A stretch of 64,000 nucleotides of DNA from JAEYZS01 sp964469265. GTDB lineage: Bacteria; Bdellovibrionota; Bdellovibrionia; Bdellovibrionales; JAEYZS01. The translations under genes and the position numbers were made by a program. Positions 8,636 to 17,524 of this stretch are shown here, piece by piece (positions within the stretch are counted from its first letter, which is position 1; the number at the start of each line of letters is the position of its first letter). Below the pieces are notes generated by a model. That model made no database searches and was not told where the DNA came from. It was given only the letters and a program-made list of their open reading frames with translations. The DNA is taken from assembly GCA_964469265.1 (NCBI GenBank), contig CAYXYF010000007.1, forward strand, positions 22,137 to 86,136, given 5' to 3'.

Positions 8636-9985
8636 TCAAAACGGGAATCCAGATCCTCCGCCCATTCCAGGCATTTTGCCTTTTCCCATAAACTTCATCA
8701 TATTGGACATCATTTTTTGGCTCTGCTCGAATTGTTTAATGAATTTGTTCACGTCGCTGACTTGAGTTCCACTGCCCTTAGCAATTCTCAAGCGTCTGGA
8801 ACCATTAAGAATTTTATGATTTTGGCGCTCACTTGATGTCATAGAGCGGATAATAGCTTCAATTTTTTTGATCTCTTTATCAGGGGGAGCCATGTCCTTC
8901 ATTTTCTTCATGGCCTGTCCCATACCAGGGATCATTTTCATTATCCCCTCAAAACTACCAAGTTTTTTAATCTGTTGGAGCTGATCGAGAAAATCCTCCA
9001 CGGTGAACTGATTTCTCGCCATCCGCTTTGCAGCTTTTATAGCCTTTTCCTCATCGATGACCTCTGAAGCTTTTTCAACAAGCGAAACGACGTCTCCCAT
9101 GTCTAAAATTCTAGACGCCAATCGATCAGGATGGAATACCTCAAGGGCATCGGTTTTCTCACCAGTTCCTAAAAATTTAATAGGAATCCCAGTCATCTCT
9201 TTAATGGAGAGTGCGGCACCACCTCGAGCATCACCATCAATCTTTGTAAGAACCAAACCAGTGATTCCAAGTTTATCGTGAAACCCTTCAGCAACACTGA
9301 CAGACTGTTGACCTAACATGGCGTCCACGACCAAAAGAACTTCGTGAGGATTCATAATGGATTTTAAATCACCCAACTCTCCCATAAGAGCTTCATCAAT
9401 TTGCAAACGGCCTGCTGTATCTACGATGATAACATCAACGGCGTTTTCTTTTGCCCACTCTGATGCTTTCTTTACAATCTCCTGAGGCTTTTGCCCTACT
9501 TGAGTGTCATACACAGGAAGATCATTTGCTTGCGCCAAGGTTTTTAATTGATCAATAGCGGCTGGACGATAAATATCTGCAGGAACAAGTCCTGGGCGCT
9601 TTTGAAACTGTTTACGAATGTAGCGCGCAAGTTTTGTTGCAGTTGTTGTCTTTCCTGTTCCTTGAAGACCAACTAAGAAAATAATTGACGGCTGAGACTT
9701 CAAATTAATTTGCGTGGAAGAGCCACCAAGAAGCTCAACCAATTCATCATGAACGATCTTTACAAACTGTTGGCCTGCGGTGATATTTTTTGCAACTTCT
9801 TGACCGATAGCTTTTGCTTTCACTCGATCGATGAAATTTTTAACGACCTTAAAGTGAACGTCGGCTTCAAGCAAATTTAGGCGGATTTCTCTTAATGATT
9901 CTTCAATATTGGCGTCGGTGATGGAACCTTGGCCTCTGATCTTTTTTAATGATGTAAGTAATTTATCCGACAGCTGATCAAACAT
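8636..9985 (-). CDS. ffh: Signal recognition particle GTPase Ffh
   Basis: A 449-residue protein with an N-terminal helical bundle, then the NG GTPase: G1 loop GLQGTGKTTTATKLA (about residues 105-119), DTAGRLQID, and TKIDGDARGGAALS. The methionine-rich M domain (about 300-449) includes MIPGMGQAMKKMKDMAPP and SGSRRLRIAKGSG-like RNA-binding sequence, and ends in a Gly/Met-rich tail. It binds 4.5S RNA and delivers nascent membrane proteins to FtsY. A GAGGAGA ribosome site precedes the ATG. It is first in the operon with rpsP downstream. Confidence 0.97.
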   Translation of the reverse strand: MFDQLSDKLLTSLKKIRGQGSITDANIEESLREIRLNLLEADVHFKVVKNFIDRVKAKAIGQEVAKNITAGQQFVKIVHDELVELLGGSSTQINLKSQPSIIFLVGLQGTGKTTTATKLARYIRKQFQKRPGLVPADIYRPAAIDQLKTLAQANDLPVYDTQVGQKPQEIVKKASEWAKENAVDVIIVDTAGRLQIDEALMGELGDLKSIMNPHEVLLVVDAMLGQQSVSVAEGFHDKLGITGLVLTKIDGDARGGAALSIKEMTGIPIKFLGTGEKTDALEVFHPDRLASRILDMGDVVSLVEKASEVIDEEKAIKAAKRMARNQFTVEDFLDQLQQIKKLGSFEGIMKMIPGMGQAMKKMKDMAPPDKEIKKIEAIIRSMTSSERQNHKILNGSRRLRIAKGSGTQVSDVNKFIKQFEQSQKMMSNMMKFMGKGKMPGMGGGSGFPF

Positions 9986-10014
9986 TAAGTCTCCTCAAAC
10001 AAATTCAAGAATCA

Positions 10015-10044
10015 TTATTAACAATGAATACTCTAAAATGCCAA
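10015..10044 (-). promoter_or_regulatory. Candidate sigma-70-type promoter for ffh
   Basis: On the minus strand, TTGGCA (10044-10039) is followed by an 18-bp spacer and TAATAA (10020-10015), about 30 bp before the ffh ATG. Position and boxes fit a housekeeping promoter for the ffh-led operon. It is judged by eye only. Confidence 0.5.
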
Positions 10045-10116
10045 GAATAAGCTATATGCGGCGCTATTTTTTTGTCATATCGTATATGGTAACAACAGGC
10101 ATGTGATCGATGCCTT

Positions 10117-10914
10117 TTACCACTTCATGAACGATCCTCTTTTAACGCTTCGACGTGCAAGAAAAAACAATACAATTAAGCTCACAACAGAAACCAATAG
10201 TGCCGTCGTAAAGGGAACGTCTGAATGGTTCAGGATGCTATACCGTACCCCATTTACAAAATAAAGAAGAGGGTTGAGTTGGGAAATTTTTTGCCAAAAG
10301 GGATGCAAGTTCTCTAATGAATAGAAAACCCCACCTAAATATATTAGGGGAAGTAGAACAAAAGCACCCACGGCATTAACTTGTTCAAAGTTCTTCGCCC
10401 AAAAACCAATTAAGATGCCTAGCAATCCAAAGGTCACACCACCCATCAAAAGAAACAATACCAAAAAGAATGGATGAGCCACGGATAAAAGGTTTCCTTC
10501 AGAAATATAATGAAAGACTTGGCAGACAAGAAATGTAACCGCACCCACTGTAAAGCCCCGAACAATAGCGCCCAAACTGAATGCGGAAACAATTTGATTT
10601 AATGTTAGAGGAACAACTTTAAGGTCAATGATATCTCCATGAAACTTCGAACCCAAAATAGAACTCGATGAATTTTGAAAGGCGTTGTTTAAAGTTGCCA
10701 TTGTAATGAGGCCTGGAATGATAAATGCCAAATAGGCTATCCCCGACTCAAGATTAATACTTTTACCGAGACTGACGCCAAAGATTAATAGGTAAAGGCT
10801 TGCGTTCACAGTTGGAGTAAGAACCGTCTGCCCAAATACTTTCCAAAACCTTGTTACTTCTTTTAAAAAAAGAGATTTAAAGGGCGTGAATTTAAGATCA
10901 ACTTTCGTACTCAT
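10117..10914 (-). CDS. ABC-2 type transporter permease
   Basis: A 265-residue membrane protein with about six helices and the ABC2 family layout. An N-terminal cytosolic segment (FKSLFLKEVTRFWK) is followed by TVLTPTVNASLYLLIFGV and LAFIIPGLITMATL, and a conserved late motif LPLIYLGGVFYSLENLHPFW. Its ATG overlaps the ATPase stop by 4 bp (ATGA), so the two are translated together as one exporter. The family includes NodJ- and drug/polysaccharide-type exporters. The cargo cannot be told from sequence. Confidence 0.92.
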   Translation of the reverse strand: MSTKVDLKFTPFKSLFLKEVTRFWKVFGQTVLTPTVNASLYLLIFGVSLGKSINLESGIAYLAFIIPGLITMATLNNAFQNSSSSILGSKFHGDIIDLKVVPLTLNQIVSAFSLGAIVRGFTVGAVTFLVCQVFHYISEGNLLSVAHPFFLVLFLLMGGVTFGLLGILIGFWAKNFEQVNAVGAFVLLPLIYLGGVFYSLENLHPFWQKISQLNPLLYFVNGVRYSILNHSDVPFTTALLVSVVSLIVLFFLARRSVKRGSFMKW

Positions 10915-11816
10915 GGACTCACTTCTCTACTTAAAATATTTAAGAACGCATCCTCGAGGCTTCCTTCTCGAATTTTAATATCAACAACATTGTTCATATC
11001 AAGACTTAAAGTCTCTAATAAATCTCCAAGCTCCATACTCGAAGGCACCCGAAATGTTAATGTCGTGTCCGATTGATTCATCAAATAATCGCTTTGAATA
11101 GAAAGGGGTTCTTTGACGGAAATCTGAATCTGCCTTTGGGTCAAATCTTTAATCAACTCTGAGGTTTGTCCGATGGCTTTAAGCTCTCCGTTATGAATAA
11201 CCCCCACCCTATCACAAAGATTTTCAGCTTCTTCAAGGTAATGGGTCGTCAGCAAAATAGACATTCCCTCTTTATTGAGCTCCTCAACAAATTTCCACAA
11301 CGAATTTCTGAGGTCGATATCAACTCCAGCTGTTGGCTCATCAAGCATCAAGAGCTTTGGCCGATGGACAAGAGCCTTGGCGATAAGAAATCGCCGCTTC
11401 ATCCCGCCACTGAGCTCACGAATTTTCTTTTCACGGTGAACGGTAAGCGCAAGCTTATCTAATAAATAATCTATGTATTCTTGGTTGTTATTTAAACCGA
11501 AGTATCCAGAGTGAAAGTTTAAGACCTCATTGACTGCAAAAAAACCATGATTGACGAGCTCCTGCGGGACGATCCCGACAAGGGCCTTTGTTTTTTGATC
11601 CTCTAAAGTGACATCTTTTCCGAAGATATAAGCCTCACCTGAGGTTGCCTTTTCAAGGCAGTTCAAAATGGAAATTAAAGTGGTCTTGCCCGCTCCGTTG
11701 GGGCCCAAGAGTCCAAAGACTTCTCCCTCGTTCATCTTCAGACTAACACCCCTAAGAGCGTGAATATTTTTTCCATAAAGCTTCTTTAAATTACGGACTT
11801 CAAACGGGTTTTGCAT
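10911..11816 (-). CDS. ABC-2 type transporter ATPase
   Basis: A 301-residue ATPase with Walker A GPNGAGKTTLI (about residues 38-48), Q-loop VPQE, signature LSGGMKRR, Walker B LLMLDEPTAGVD, and H-loop TTHYLEEAE. The roughly 80-residue C-terminal extension (DUF4162-like) is normal for multidrug/Nod-type exporters. It energises the permease encoded 4 bp into its own end. The gene pair is transcribed divergently from trhO. Confidence 0.95.
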   Translation of the reverse strand: MQNPFEVRNLKKLYGKNIHALRGVSLKMNEGEVFGLLGPNGAGKTTLISILNCLEKATSGEAYIFGKDVTLEDQKTKALVGIVPQELVNHGFFAVNEVLNFHSGYFGLNNNQEYIDYLLDKLALTVHREKKIRELSGGMKRRFLIAKALVHRPKLLMLDEPTAGVDIDLRNSLWKFVEELNKEGMSILLTTHYLEEAENLCDRVGVIHNGELKAIGQTSELIKDLTQRQIQISVKEPLSIQSDYLMNQSDTTLTFRVPSSMELGDLLETLSLDMNNVVDIKIREGSLEDAFLNILSREVSP

Positions 11817-11898
11817 AAGAATCGATTATAGTGAGTTCAAAATACATATGTCATCAAAGAATTGACACGGCGAACACCAATTGTTTATATTCCCCCAC

Positions 11899-12876
11899 AT
11901 GTCACAGCAACAATCTCAAAATACTCAAGGTTTTCTAATCAGTGCGTTTTATAAATTCGTACCGATCCAAAAAGAAAATATCCCTTCTTTAAAAGAGACG
12001 ATTGAGAAGAAGGCCAAGGAAACTAAAATCCGTGGTCTTTTTTTGTTAGGCACCGAGGGAGTAAATTCTACCATTTCAGGCCCGCCTGAAGGGTGTGCAG
12101 AGTTTAGAAGATTTCTTGCTGAAGACACCATCATTGGCGAACTCACCAACAAAGATAGCATTTCTACTTTTATGCCTTTTAGAGCTTTCAAATTGAAGGT
12201 GAAAAAAGAAATTGTAACCTTAGGCGATACATCAGTTGTTCCAGAAAAACCAAAACTAAACCACGTCACTCCAGCAGAATGGCACGAGATTCTGGCAACA
12301 GATCCTGAAGCCGTCGTCATTGATACAAGAAACTGGTATGAAACTGAAATTGGGAAATTTAAAAATGCTCTTGAGTTAAACATGAATGAGTTTAACGAAT
12401 TCCCTGAAAAGCTAAAAGAACTACAAGATCTTAAAGAAAAGAAAGTTCTCATCTATTGCACTGGCGGTATCCGTTGCGAAAAAGCCATCATCGAAATGCA
12501 CAAGCAAGGGTTTAAAAACGTTTATCAACTCGATGGTGGAATTTTAAAATACTTTGAAGACATCAAAAACCCAAATCAATGGGAAGGTGAATGTTTTGTT
12601 TTTGATCGCAGAGTTGCAGTCGACACTGAACTTCAAGCTTCAACAAAGTACACATTCTGCCCTCACTGCGGTCAACCCGCCTATGAAGAATTTGACTGCA
12701 TCCGATGCGAAAAACCAACAAAGGTTTGCAAAAAGTGTAAGGACTCAGGAAAAGAAGAATACAAAACCTGCTCCAAAAACTGCGCCCACCACCATGCCAA
12801 AGGCTCAAGGGTAAAACGCAAAAACCAAGGGATCACAAGACAAGAGCTACATAAAATAGCAGGGTCAAAAGCATAA
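11899..12876 (+). CDS. trhO: tRNA uridine-34 5-hydroxylase, rhodanese family
   Basis: A UPF0176/YceA-type protein that makes 5-hydroxyuridine at tRNA position 34. An N-terminal acylphosphatase-like domain (LISAFYKFVPIQ, LLGTEGVNSTISG) is followed by a rhodanese domain whose catalytic cysteine lies in IYCTGGIRCEKA (Cys codon at 12457). The C-terminal Cys/His-rich region (FCPHCGQPAYEEFDCIRC, CKKCKDSG) looks like a zinc ribbon. I prefer the ATG at 11899. An in-frame TTG at 11881 is possible, and neither has a strong ribosome site. Confidence 0.93.
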   Translation: MSQQQSQNTQGFLISAFYKFVPIQKENIPSLKETIEKKAKETKIRGLFLLGTEGVNSTISGPPEGCAEFRRFLAEDTIIGELTNKDSISTFMPFRAFKLKVKKEIVTLGDTSVVPEKPKLNHVTPAEWHEILATDPEAVVIDTRNWYETEIGKFKNALELNMNEFNEFPEKLKELQDLKEKKVLIYCTGGIRCEKAIIEMHKQGFKNVYQLDGGILKYFEDIKNPNQWEGECFVFDRRVAVDTELQASTKYTFCPHCGQPAYEEFDCIRCEKPTKVCKKCKDSGKEEYKTCSKNCAHHHAKGSRVKRKNQGITRQELHKIAGSKA

Positions 12877-12946
12877 CCGCCCGATCACACACAGCTTTAC
12901 AAATGCGAATAAACAAACAATTTGTTGAGAATTTAAGGAAAAGAGC

Positions 12947-12975
12947 TTTACCCAAAGCTGTTTATGCCCTATAAC
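12947..12975 (+). promoter_or_regulatory. Promoter of the initiator tRNA gene
   Basis: TTTACC (12947-12952), a 17-bp spacer and TATAAC (12970-12975) lie 28 bp before the tRNA. Both boxes are close to the sigma-70 consensus with ideal spacing. Confidence 0.65.
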
Positions 12976-13003
12976 AATCCCTTACCAAAAAGGTAGTCTT
13001 TGT

Positions 13004-13080
<77 letters not shown>

Positions 13081-13086
13081 ATTTTC

Positions 13087-13134
13087 AAAGGATTTTTTAG
13101 TAGCCACGCAGTGGTTAGTAAAAAATCCTTTTTA
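13087..13134 (+). terminator. Long hairpin downstream of tRNA-fMet, likely terminator
   Basis: A perfect 13-bp outer stem (AAAGGATTTTTTA at 13087-13099 with TAAAAAATCCTTT at 13119-13131) encloses a smaller stem (CCAC-GCA-GTGG). The right arm runs into further T. It is likely the tRNA terminator, although the AT-rich outer stem and nested inner stem are unusual for one. Confidence 0.6.
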
Positions 13135-13170
13135 GTTTCTGGGTCGAAGGTTGATCCGACGATGTCACTC

Positions 13171-13278
13171 AAGGTCGTCGGTTCACAAAAATAGCAGGAG
13201 GCTATTTTTGGACAGCCAAAGGCTGGCTTTTTGCGAATGCAAAAAGTTGAGGGCAGGAGCCCGAAACAAATCCGGCTC
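13171..13278 (+). repeat. Interrupted second copy of the tRNA-fMet T-arm with stacked hairpins inside
   Basis: 13171-13185 repeats tRNA bases 13047-13061 exactly (variable loop, 5' T-stem and start of T-loop). 13266-13278 repeats 13060-13072 (rest of the T-loop, 3' T-stem and part of the acceptor). About 80 nt separate the halves and hold four consecutive short palindromes: a perfect 10-bp stem (13186-13210), CAGCC/GGCTG (13213-13225), a perfect 8-bp stem CTTTTTGC/GCAAAAAG (13227-13246), and GGGC/GCCC (13251-13262). This is not a functional tRNA. It may be a remnant of recombination or insertion at the tRNA, a repeat family, or a structured RNA. Confidence 0.8.
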
Positions 13279-13293
13279 CTCGTCCCCGCTCGT

Positions 13294-14094
13294 TTATCGG
13301 CTGCCGTTTGACGATCTTCTCTCAGAGTTTGTACTGCCAGCAACGCGCTTTCCTGAATTTTCAAGTTGATAAAGCTCCATCTCATAGACCATGCGATCGA
13401 TGACCGAGAGTGTGTAAAGAGCTGCTGTTAATTTTTCTGCTTCACCACCGAATAGGTTTTTGAACCTGTATTTTGCGCCACCAAATCTTGCCGTGAGTTG
13501 TTCTCTTCTTTCTTTTATTTCTTCGTGGATCTTAGATAAATCGCAAGACTTTGCTGTAATATCTTTTAAAAGAGTTTCATAAGCCGTGATGATACCATCG
13601 ACATTTACGCCATCTTTTCTTGCTGCTTCAGTTATGAATTGATAATCCTTATATAAGATAAATCCATTTGCACCCGCAATAGCACCGATAGTAATGAACG
13701 GTATAGTTTGTTCTGATAAAGCCACGACAGTCACAGATTTCGCGCCAGTTAGGGCGCTATGCGCGGCCATTCCTGAGGCGCCAATAGTCACCGTTGCACC
13801 TGCCATTAAAAGAGGTGTCACGCCTAAAAATCCAATCGCTTTTGAAACTCGACTTGTTTTGCGAGCATCTTGTGCTAGGTCGAGATACATTTGCTCAATC
13901 TCTGAAGCATTTTTAATCTGTAGCTGACGTCTTTGAATCAGCTTTTGTCTTTCCAGAATATCTAATGAGTGCAACTTCATGGGCTGACACTGGATATTTT
14001 GTGTCCTAAAAGCTGAGTCCAATTGCTCTAAGCTCGCTGCGCTGGTCGTATTCGCTATGAAAGTTCCAATGATTATATATTTAATGAGTTTCAT
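13294..14094 (-). CDS. Exported or membrane protein of unknown function
   Basis: I start it at the ATG at 14094, which has an excellent AGGAG at the right distance and opens with a signal peptide (MKLIKYIIIGTFIANTTSAA). The upstream open frame to 14202 lacks such support. The product is about 266 residues. A helical charged region (about 40-85) is followed by two hydrophobic segments (about 92-120 GFLGVTPLLMAGATVTIG, and 135-155 IPFITIGAIAGANGFIL), then a helical, charged C-terminal half. The last residues are polar (NSERRSSNGSR) and end only about 16 bp from the T-arm repeat. I do not recognise the family. Confidence 0.75.
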   Translation of the reverse strand: MKLIKYIIIGTFIANTTSAASLEQLDSAFRTQNIQCQPMKLHSLDILERQKLIQRRQLQIKNASEIEQMYLDLAQDARKTSRVSKAIGFLGVTPLLMAGATVTIGASGMAAHSALTGAKSVTVVALSEQTIPFITIGAIAGANGFILYKDYQFITEAARKDGVNVDGIITAYETLLKDITAKSCDLSKIHEEIKERREQLTARFGGAKYRFKNLFGGEAEKLTAALYTLSVIDRMVYEMELYQLENSGKRVAGSTNSERRSSNGSR

Positions 14095-14281
14095 TTTAGT
14101 TTCTCCTAATTTTCCTAATTCCTTACAAAGATCTAATATTACAAGGCCAATGCCTGATAAGAAGCGATATAAGAGCTTTAAAACCTTTAGAAACTGGGAC
14201 AAAACAAATAGGGGCTAGCAGCTGTCAAATTCTTTGTCAGCTACTCGAATAAAAAACCAGGTGGAAGTTAAAAGATAGGAA

Positions 14282-14683
14282 CTACTTTACTACAAGAATG
14301 CTTATAGGGCCTTCTTGTTTTATACTCACACGGCTTGAAACATCAAGAGGATAAAAACCAGCAGGCTGAGTCGAGTCGGATCTGATTTCAGCATTGGGTT
14401 TTGTTTGCGCAAGAACGACTTCTTCGCCTGTTGAAAGAGTGCAAGAAATTGTTTTTTCATCTCTGATTTTGATTTTTAAAGAGTCCGTGCAAGCGTCGTC
14501 TTCCATTCGAACGAACTCGTCACAGAACATAACATCGGATTCAGCAATGCATGGAAATAGATAAGAGCTATCCTTGTCATAGGCCAAATAATCGATTCCT
14601 AAAACCACGTTAGATAAATCGTAGTTCGCCTGAGCGCTTACCGAAAACACAGAAAACAATAATGCAAATAAAGCTATTCTCAT
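14282..14683 (-). CDS. Small secreted protein, function unknown
   Basis: A 133-residue product with a clear Sec signal peptide (about residues 1-19, cleavage after SAQA). The mature part has cysteines near 44, 53, 65 and 81 (PCIAE, FCDEF, ACTDS, SCTLS), which could form two disulfides in the periplasm, and a beta-rich pattern. No family is recognised. It is on the same strand as the preceding secreted unknown, about 190 bp away. Confidence 0.75.
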   Translation of the reverse strand: MRIALFALLFSVFSVSAQANYDLSNVVLGIDYLAYDKDSSYLFPCIAESDVMFCDEFVRMEDDACTDSLKIKIRDEKTISCTLSTGEEVVLAQTKPNAEIRSDSTQPAGFYPLDVSSRVSIKQEGPISILVVK

Positions 14684-14923
14684 CCCAAAAGCCCCTTTTT
14701 AAGATTGATAGCCTCTACGTACCCCCGCCCCGACAGAAAGTCACTTGAGAACTTTAAAAAACAACAGCATGCCAAAAATCACACATAGTTTCAGCGATTT
14801 AGGCGTGCTCCGTCCCTTTTTTCGGCATCTTTTCCGCAGGTGGTGTCTGGGGAGTTGTCTGGCGGCTGAAAGCGGTTTAGTTTTGAGTCTTACCAGATGA
14901 CAATAAGAAATGGCGGTGACTTT

Positions 14924-15268
14924 ATGGAAAATAAAATCAACATAAAAGATGGCGTTCCGACCTTACAGGTGAAAGACCCTTCGACTCTTAACGAGTACGA
15001 ACTCATTGATGTACGAAGACCTGATGAATGGAACGGCGAGCTTGCCCATATTAAAAATGCAAAACTTATCCCACTGGGCAACGACCTGATGCAATTTTTA
15101 AACAGTGGCGGAGATAAGAACAGAAAAATCCTTTTTATTTGCCGCTCTGGAGGACGTTCTGGCACAGCGACAGAACAAGCTATGGCCCTCGGATTTAAAA
15201 ATGTGTTCAATATGGAAGGTGGAATGCTTTACTGGAATGAAAAGAAATTTCCCGTTGAACGAACCTAA
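14924..15268 (+). CDS. Single-domain rhodanese (sulfurtransferase-like)
   Basis: About 114 residues from the ATG at 14924, which has GGCGGTG just upstream. An in-frame ATG at 14897 would add nine residues and lacks a ribosome site. Rhodanese features are LIDVRRPDEWNGELAHIKNA and the active-site loop FICRSGGRSGTA with its catalytic cysteine, ending in MEGGMLYWNEKKFPV. It is cytoplasmic, since no signal peptide is seen. It probably carries persulfide, with the acceptor unknown. It converges with the DUF488 gene 2 bp away. Confidence 0.92.
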   Translation: MENKINIKDGVPTLQVKDPSTLNEYELIDVRRPDEWNGELAHIKNAKLIPLGNDLMQFLNSGGDKNRKILFICRSGGRSGTATEQAMALGFKNVFNMEGGMLYWNEKKFPVERT

Positions 15269-15270
15269 AC

Positions 15271-15855
15271 TCACTCAGGGTAAACAACTTTACCCTTCTT
15301 CACCTTTGCAAATGATGTCATTTTATGTGGTCTTGTATTGGTCTTACTGAAAATATCAACGGCCGTAATATCATGAAGCAATAAAGCATCTGCAACCAAA
15401 GACCTATGACAGCGCCACGGAACAGCTTCTGCACACATGATCACCAAACGCTTTCTTTTAGATCTAGATATTAATTTTTTTAGGGCCTTTTCAAATTCAT
15501 TTGTTTGCATATAATCCGCATAACCTCTAAAAGAACTGTTTCTCCAAGCCTTATTGATAGAGTCTTTTGAAGTGGGCCTAAGTCCGCCCAGTCCAGCGTA
15601 GTGTTCGTATTCGATCCCTTTTTTCTCAAGACTTTTTCTTAAACGATCTTGTCCAAATTGTGGATTGTGTTTTGATTTCGGAATGGTTCGAATATCGATA
15701 AGGAGCTTTAACTTTTGGCTCTCAAGCAACTCAATGAATTCAGAAATAGAACGATTGGAATGCCCTACTGTAAAAATTCTTGTATTGGTCTTTGTCGTGC
15801 TTTTCTTTTTTAGACTTTTTTTGCCTGAGTCTGTTTTTTTACTTTTCGTTTTCAT
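15271..15855 (-). CDS. DUF488 family protein
   Basis: A 194-residue product with a basic Lys/Ser/Thr-rich N-terminus (about 25 residues) followed by a DUF488 domain: FTVGHSNRSISEFIELL, LIDIRTIPKSKHNPQF, and the signature IMCAEAVPWRCHRSLVADAL. The cysteines and histidine of that signature are conserved in the family, whose biochemistry is not established. It ends 2 bp from the convergent rhodanese gene. Confidence 0.9.
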   Translation of the reverse strand: MKTKSKKTDSGKKSLKKKSTTKTNTRIFTVGHSNRSISEFIELLESQKLKLLIDIRTIPKSKHNPQFGQDRLRKSLEKKGIEYEHYAGLGGLRPTSKDSINKAWRNSSFRGYADYMQTNEFEKALKKLISRSKRKRLVIMCAEAVPWRCHRSLVADALLLHDITAVDIFSKTNTRPHKMTSFAKVKKGKVVYPE

Positions 15856-15952
15856 TAGAACTGATTATTTATATATTCAAAGGCATTTCAAGCGAAGGCT
15901 TAACTGTGGTGATATATTAATATCCGTTAGAACCTCAGAAACAATCTAGATT

Positions 15953-16222
15953 TTATAAATACTTTTTTTCAAAGATAAACGTTCCGAATGGGACCACCGA
16001 TGCGATAAGGCCGTAGATAAGCTTTTTTCGGTCCCAATTCTCGTCGCTTGCAATAATGAAGCAGAAAAAAACATAAGCAATAAACAATACTCCATGCCCC
16101 ATCCCCACAACTTTATTTGGCATTGGACTTTCAAAAAAATACTTTAATGGCATAGTAATAAATAAAATAGCTAAAAAAGAAAGTCCTTCAAGGCGAGCCA
16201 AATAAATGAACGGTTTTCTCAT
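15953..16222 (-). CDS. DUF3817 small integral membrane protein
   Basis: An 89-residue product with three predicted helices. It fits the DUF3817 pattern: ARLEGLSFLAILFITMPLKYF, then VVGMGHGVLFIAYVFF. GAAAGGA precedes the ATG. It follows the DadA-like gene by 12 bp on the same strand and probably shares its transcript. The function is unknown. Confidence 0.85.
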   Translation of the reverse strand: MRKPFIYLARLEGLSFLAILFITMPLKYFFESPMPNKVVGMGHGVLFIAYVFFCFIIASDENWDRKKLIYGLIASVVPFGTFIFEKKYL

Positions 16223-16234
16223 GACGTTTCCTTT

Positions 16235-17497
16235 CTAGAAGCGGTCGACCGCAAATGGTTTAGCATCTACATAAGTATTTTCATTATAGATCAACTCACC
16301 TGCTAATCTTGCAGAGCCTGGTGCAGACTGTAGCCCTAACATTTGATGGCCCGTACAGATAAATAGATTGTTCAACTTTTTAGAAAATCCAATCATAGGT
16401 ACGCCATCGGGCGTGCAAGGTCTTAGACCACGCCATAATTCTTCAATTTCAAATTCCGTTGGAATTTTTAAAAATTCCTTCGCGCCTTTAGTGATTGCAT
16501 TTACCCTTCTTGGAGTAATTGCAAAGTCCACTTTCACCAGCTCCAGCGTTCCTGCTAAGCGAAGCGAGTTTTTTCTAGGCGTCACAGCAATCTTTCGATC
16601 AACAATCATCATAGGATATTTGGGTTTCATACCTCCAGTGAGTTGTTCGTCTTTAACAATCATACTGTAGCCCTTGCCACCCAGAACGGGAATATCTAGC
16701 GATAGGCGCTTGCCCATCCCCTCAGACCAACTTCCTAAGGAGAATACAACAAGATCTGCCTCAAAGTCACCTTTGGTCGTTTTTACTTTTGTGATCTTCT
16801 TACCAGTCATTTCAAAATCATAAACTTCTGTATCTGCTAAAGATACTCCACCTAGATTTTCAAATTCTTTATGAATTGCTTTTACGGTCTCAAGGGGTTC
16901 TGCGTGTGCCTCGCCCGTGTAGTAAACTCCACCTTTAATTTTTTCTCTTCGCACAGATGGTTCAAACTCAACAACTTCATCAGCCGTCATTTTTTTTCCA
17001 GAAATTCCACGAGAGGCCATCATGTCCATTTCAGCGATAATGCCCTTAAGACTTTTTTCAGTCTCCGTGATCATGAGTAGACCTTTATTTTGGAAGTCGA
17101 AAGAAGGGTTTCTCTTATCGAGTTCACGATAAAAATCAATACTATCTTTTGAAATGGTCGTTAGAATATCAATGGACTGCTCCATCTTTTTTTGATTCAT
17201 ATTCATCATAAAGTGATACAGCCACTTCATTAAAATCATACTTGGGTGAGGTTTAATATAAAGCGGACTCTCAGGATCAAGCATCCATTTAACAGACTTT
17301 ATCAACATTCCTGGTTGGGGTAATGGTGTAGCAAAACACGGCGTAATCCACCCAGCGTTTCCATAAGAACATCCAAATCCAGGAGTTCCTTTATCAATTA
17401 AAGTAACTTTCCGCCCTCGCGCTTGAAGCTCTCTTGCGACAGAAGTACCGACAATTCCCGCTCCAATAACTAACACATCAACTTTGCGATTTCCCAT
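16235..17497 (-). CDS. FAD-dependent D-amino-acid dehydrogenase (DadA-like)
   Basis: A 420-residue DAO-fold oxidoreductase. The N-terminal dinucleotide site is VLVIGAGIVGTSVARELQARG, with the following acidic residue in VTLIDKG. Then come the DadA-typical CSYGNAGWITPCFATPLPQPG and a C-terminal FAD contact region GLRPCTPDGVPMIG and TGHQMLGLQSAPGSARL. It probably oxidises D-amino acids or a related amine (D-hydroxyproline dehydrogenases are close relatives), passing electrons to quinone. It could recycle D-amino acids released from prey peptidoglycan. Substrate and role are inferences. Confidence 0.88.
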   Translation of the reverse strand: MGNRKVDVLVIGAGIVGTSVARELQARGRKVTLIDKGTPGFGCSYGNAGWITPCFATPLPQPGMLIKSVKWMLDPESPLYIKPHPSMILMKWLYHFMMNMNQKKMEQSIDILTTISKDSIDFYRELDKRNPSFDFQNKGLLMITETEKSLKGIIAEMDMMASRGISGKKMTADEVVEFEPSVRREKIKGGVYYTGEAHAEPLETVKAIHKEFENLGGVSLADTEVYDFEMTGKKITKVKTTKGDFEADLVVFSLGSWSEGMGKRLSLDIPVLGGKGYSMIVKDEQLTGGMKPKYPMMIVDRKIAVTPRKNSLRLAGTLELVKVDFAITPRRVNAITKGAKEFLKIPTEFEIEELWRGLRPCTPDGVPMIGFSKKLNNLFICTGHQMLGLQSAPGSARLAGELIYNENTYVDAKPFAVDRF

Positions 17498-17524
17498 ATT
17501 AATATCTTCTATAATTTATGAAGT

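Noticed and set aside
11949..12452. 167-codon minus-strand frame inside trhO
   Set aside because: Antisense to a clear, motif-bearing gene. Ser/Phe-rich shadow composition.
13171..13278. A second intact tRNA or split tRNA with an intron
   Set aside because: Only the T-arm and part of the acceptor are repeated. No D-arm, anticodon arm or 5' acceptor strand is present, so it cannot form a tRNA.
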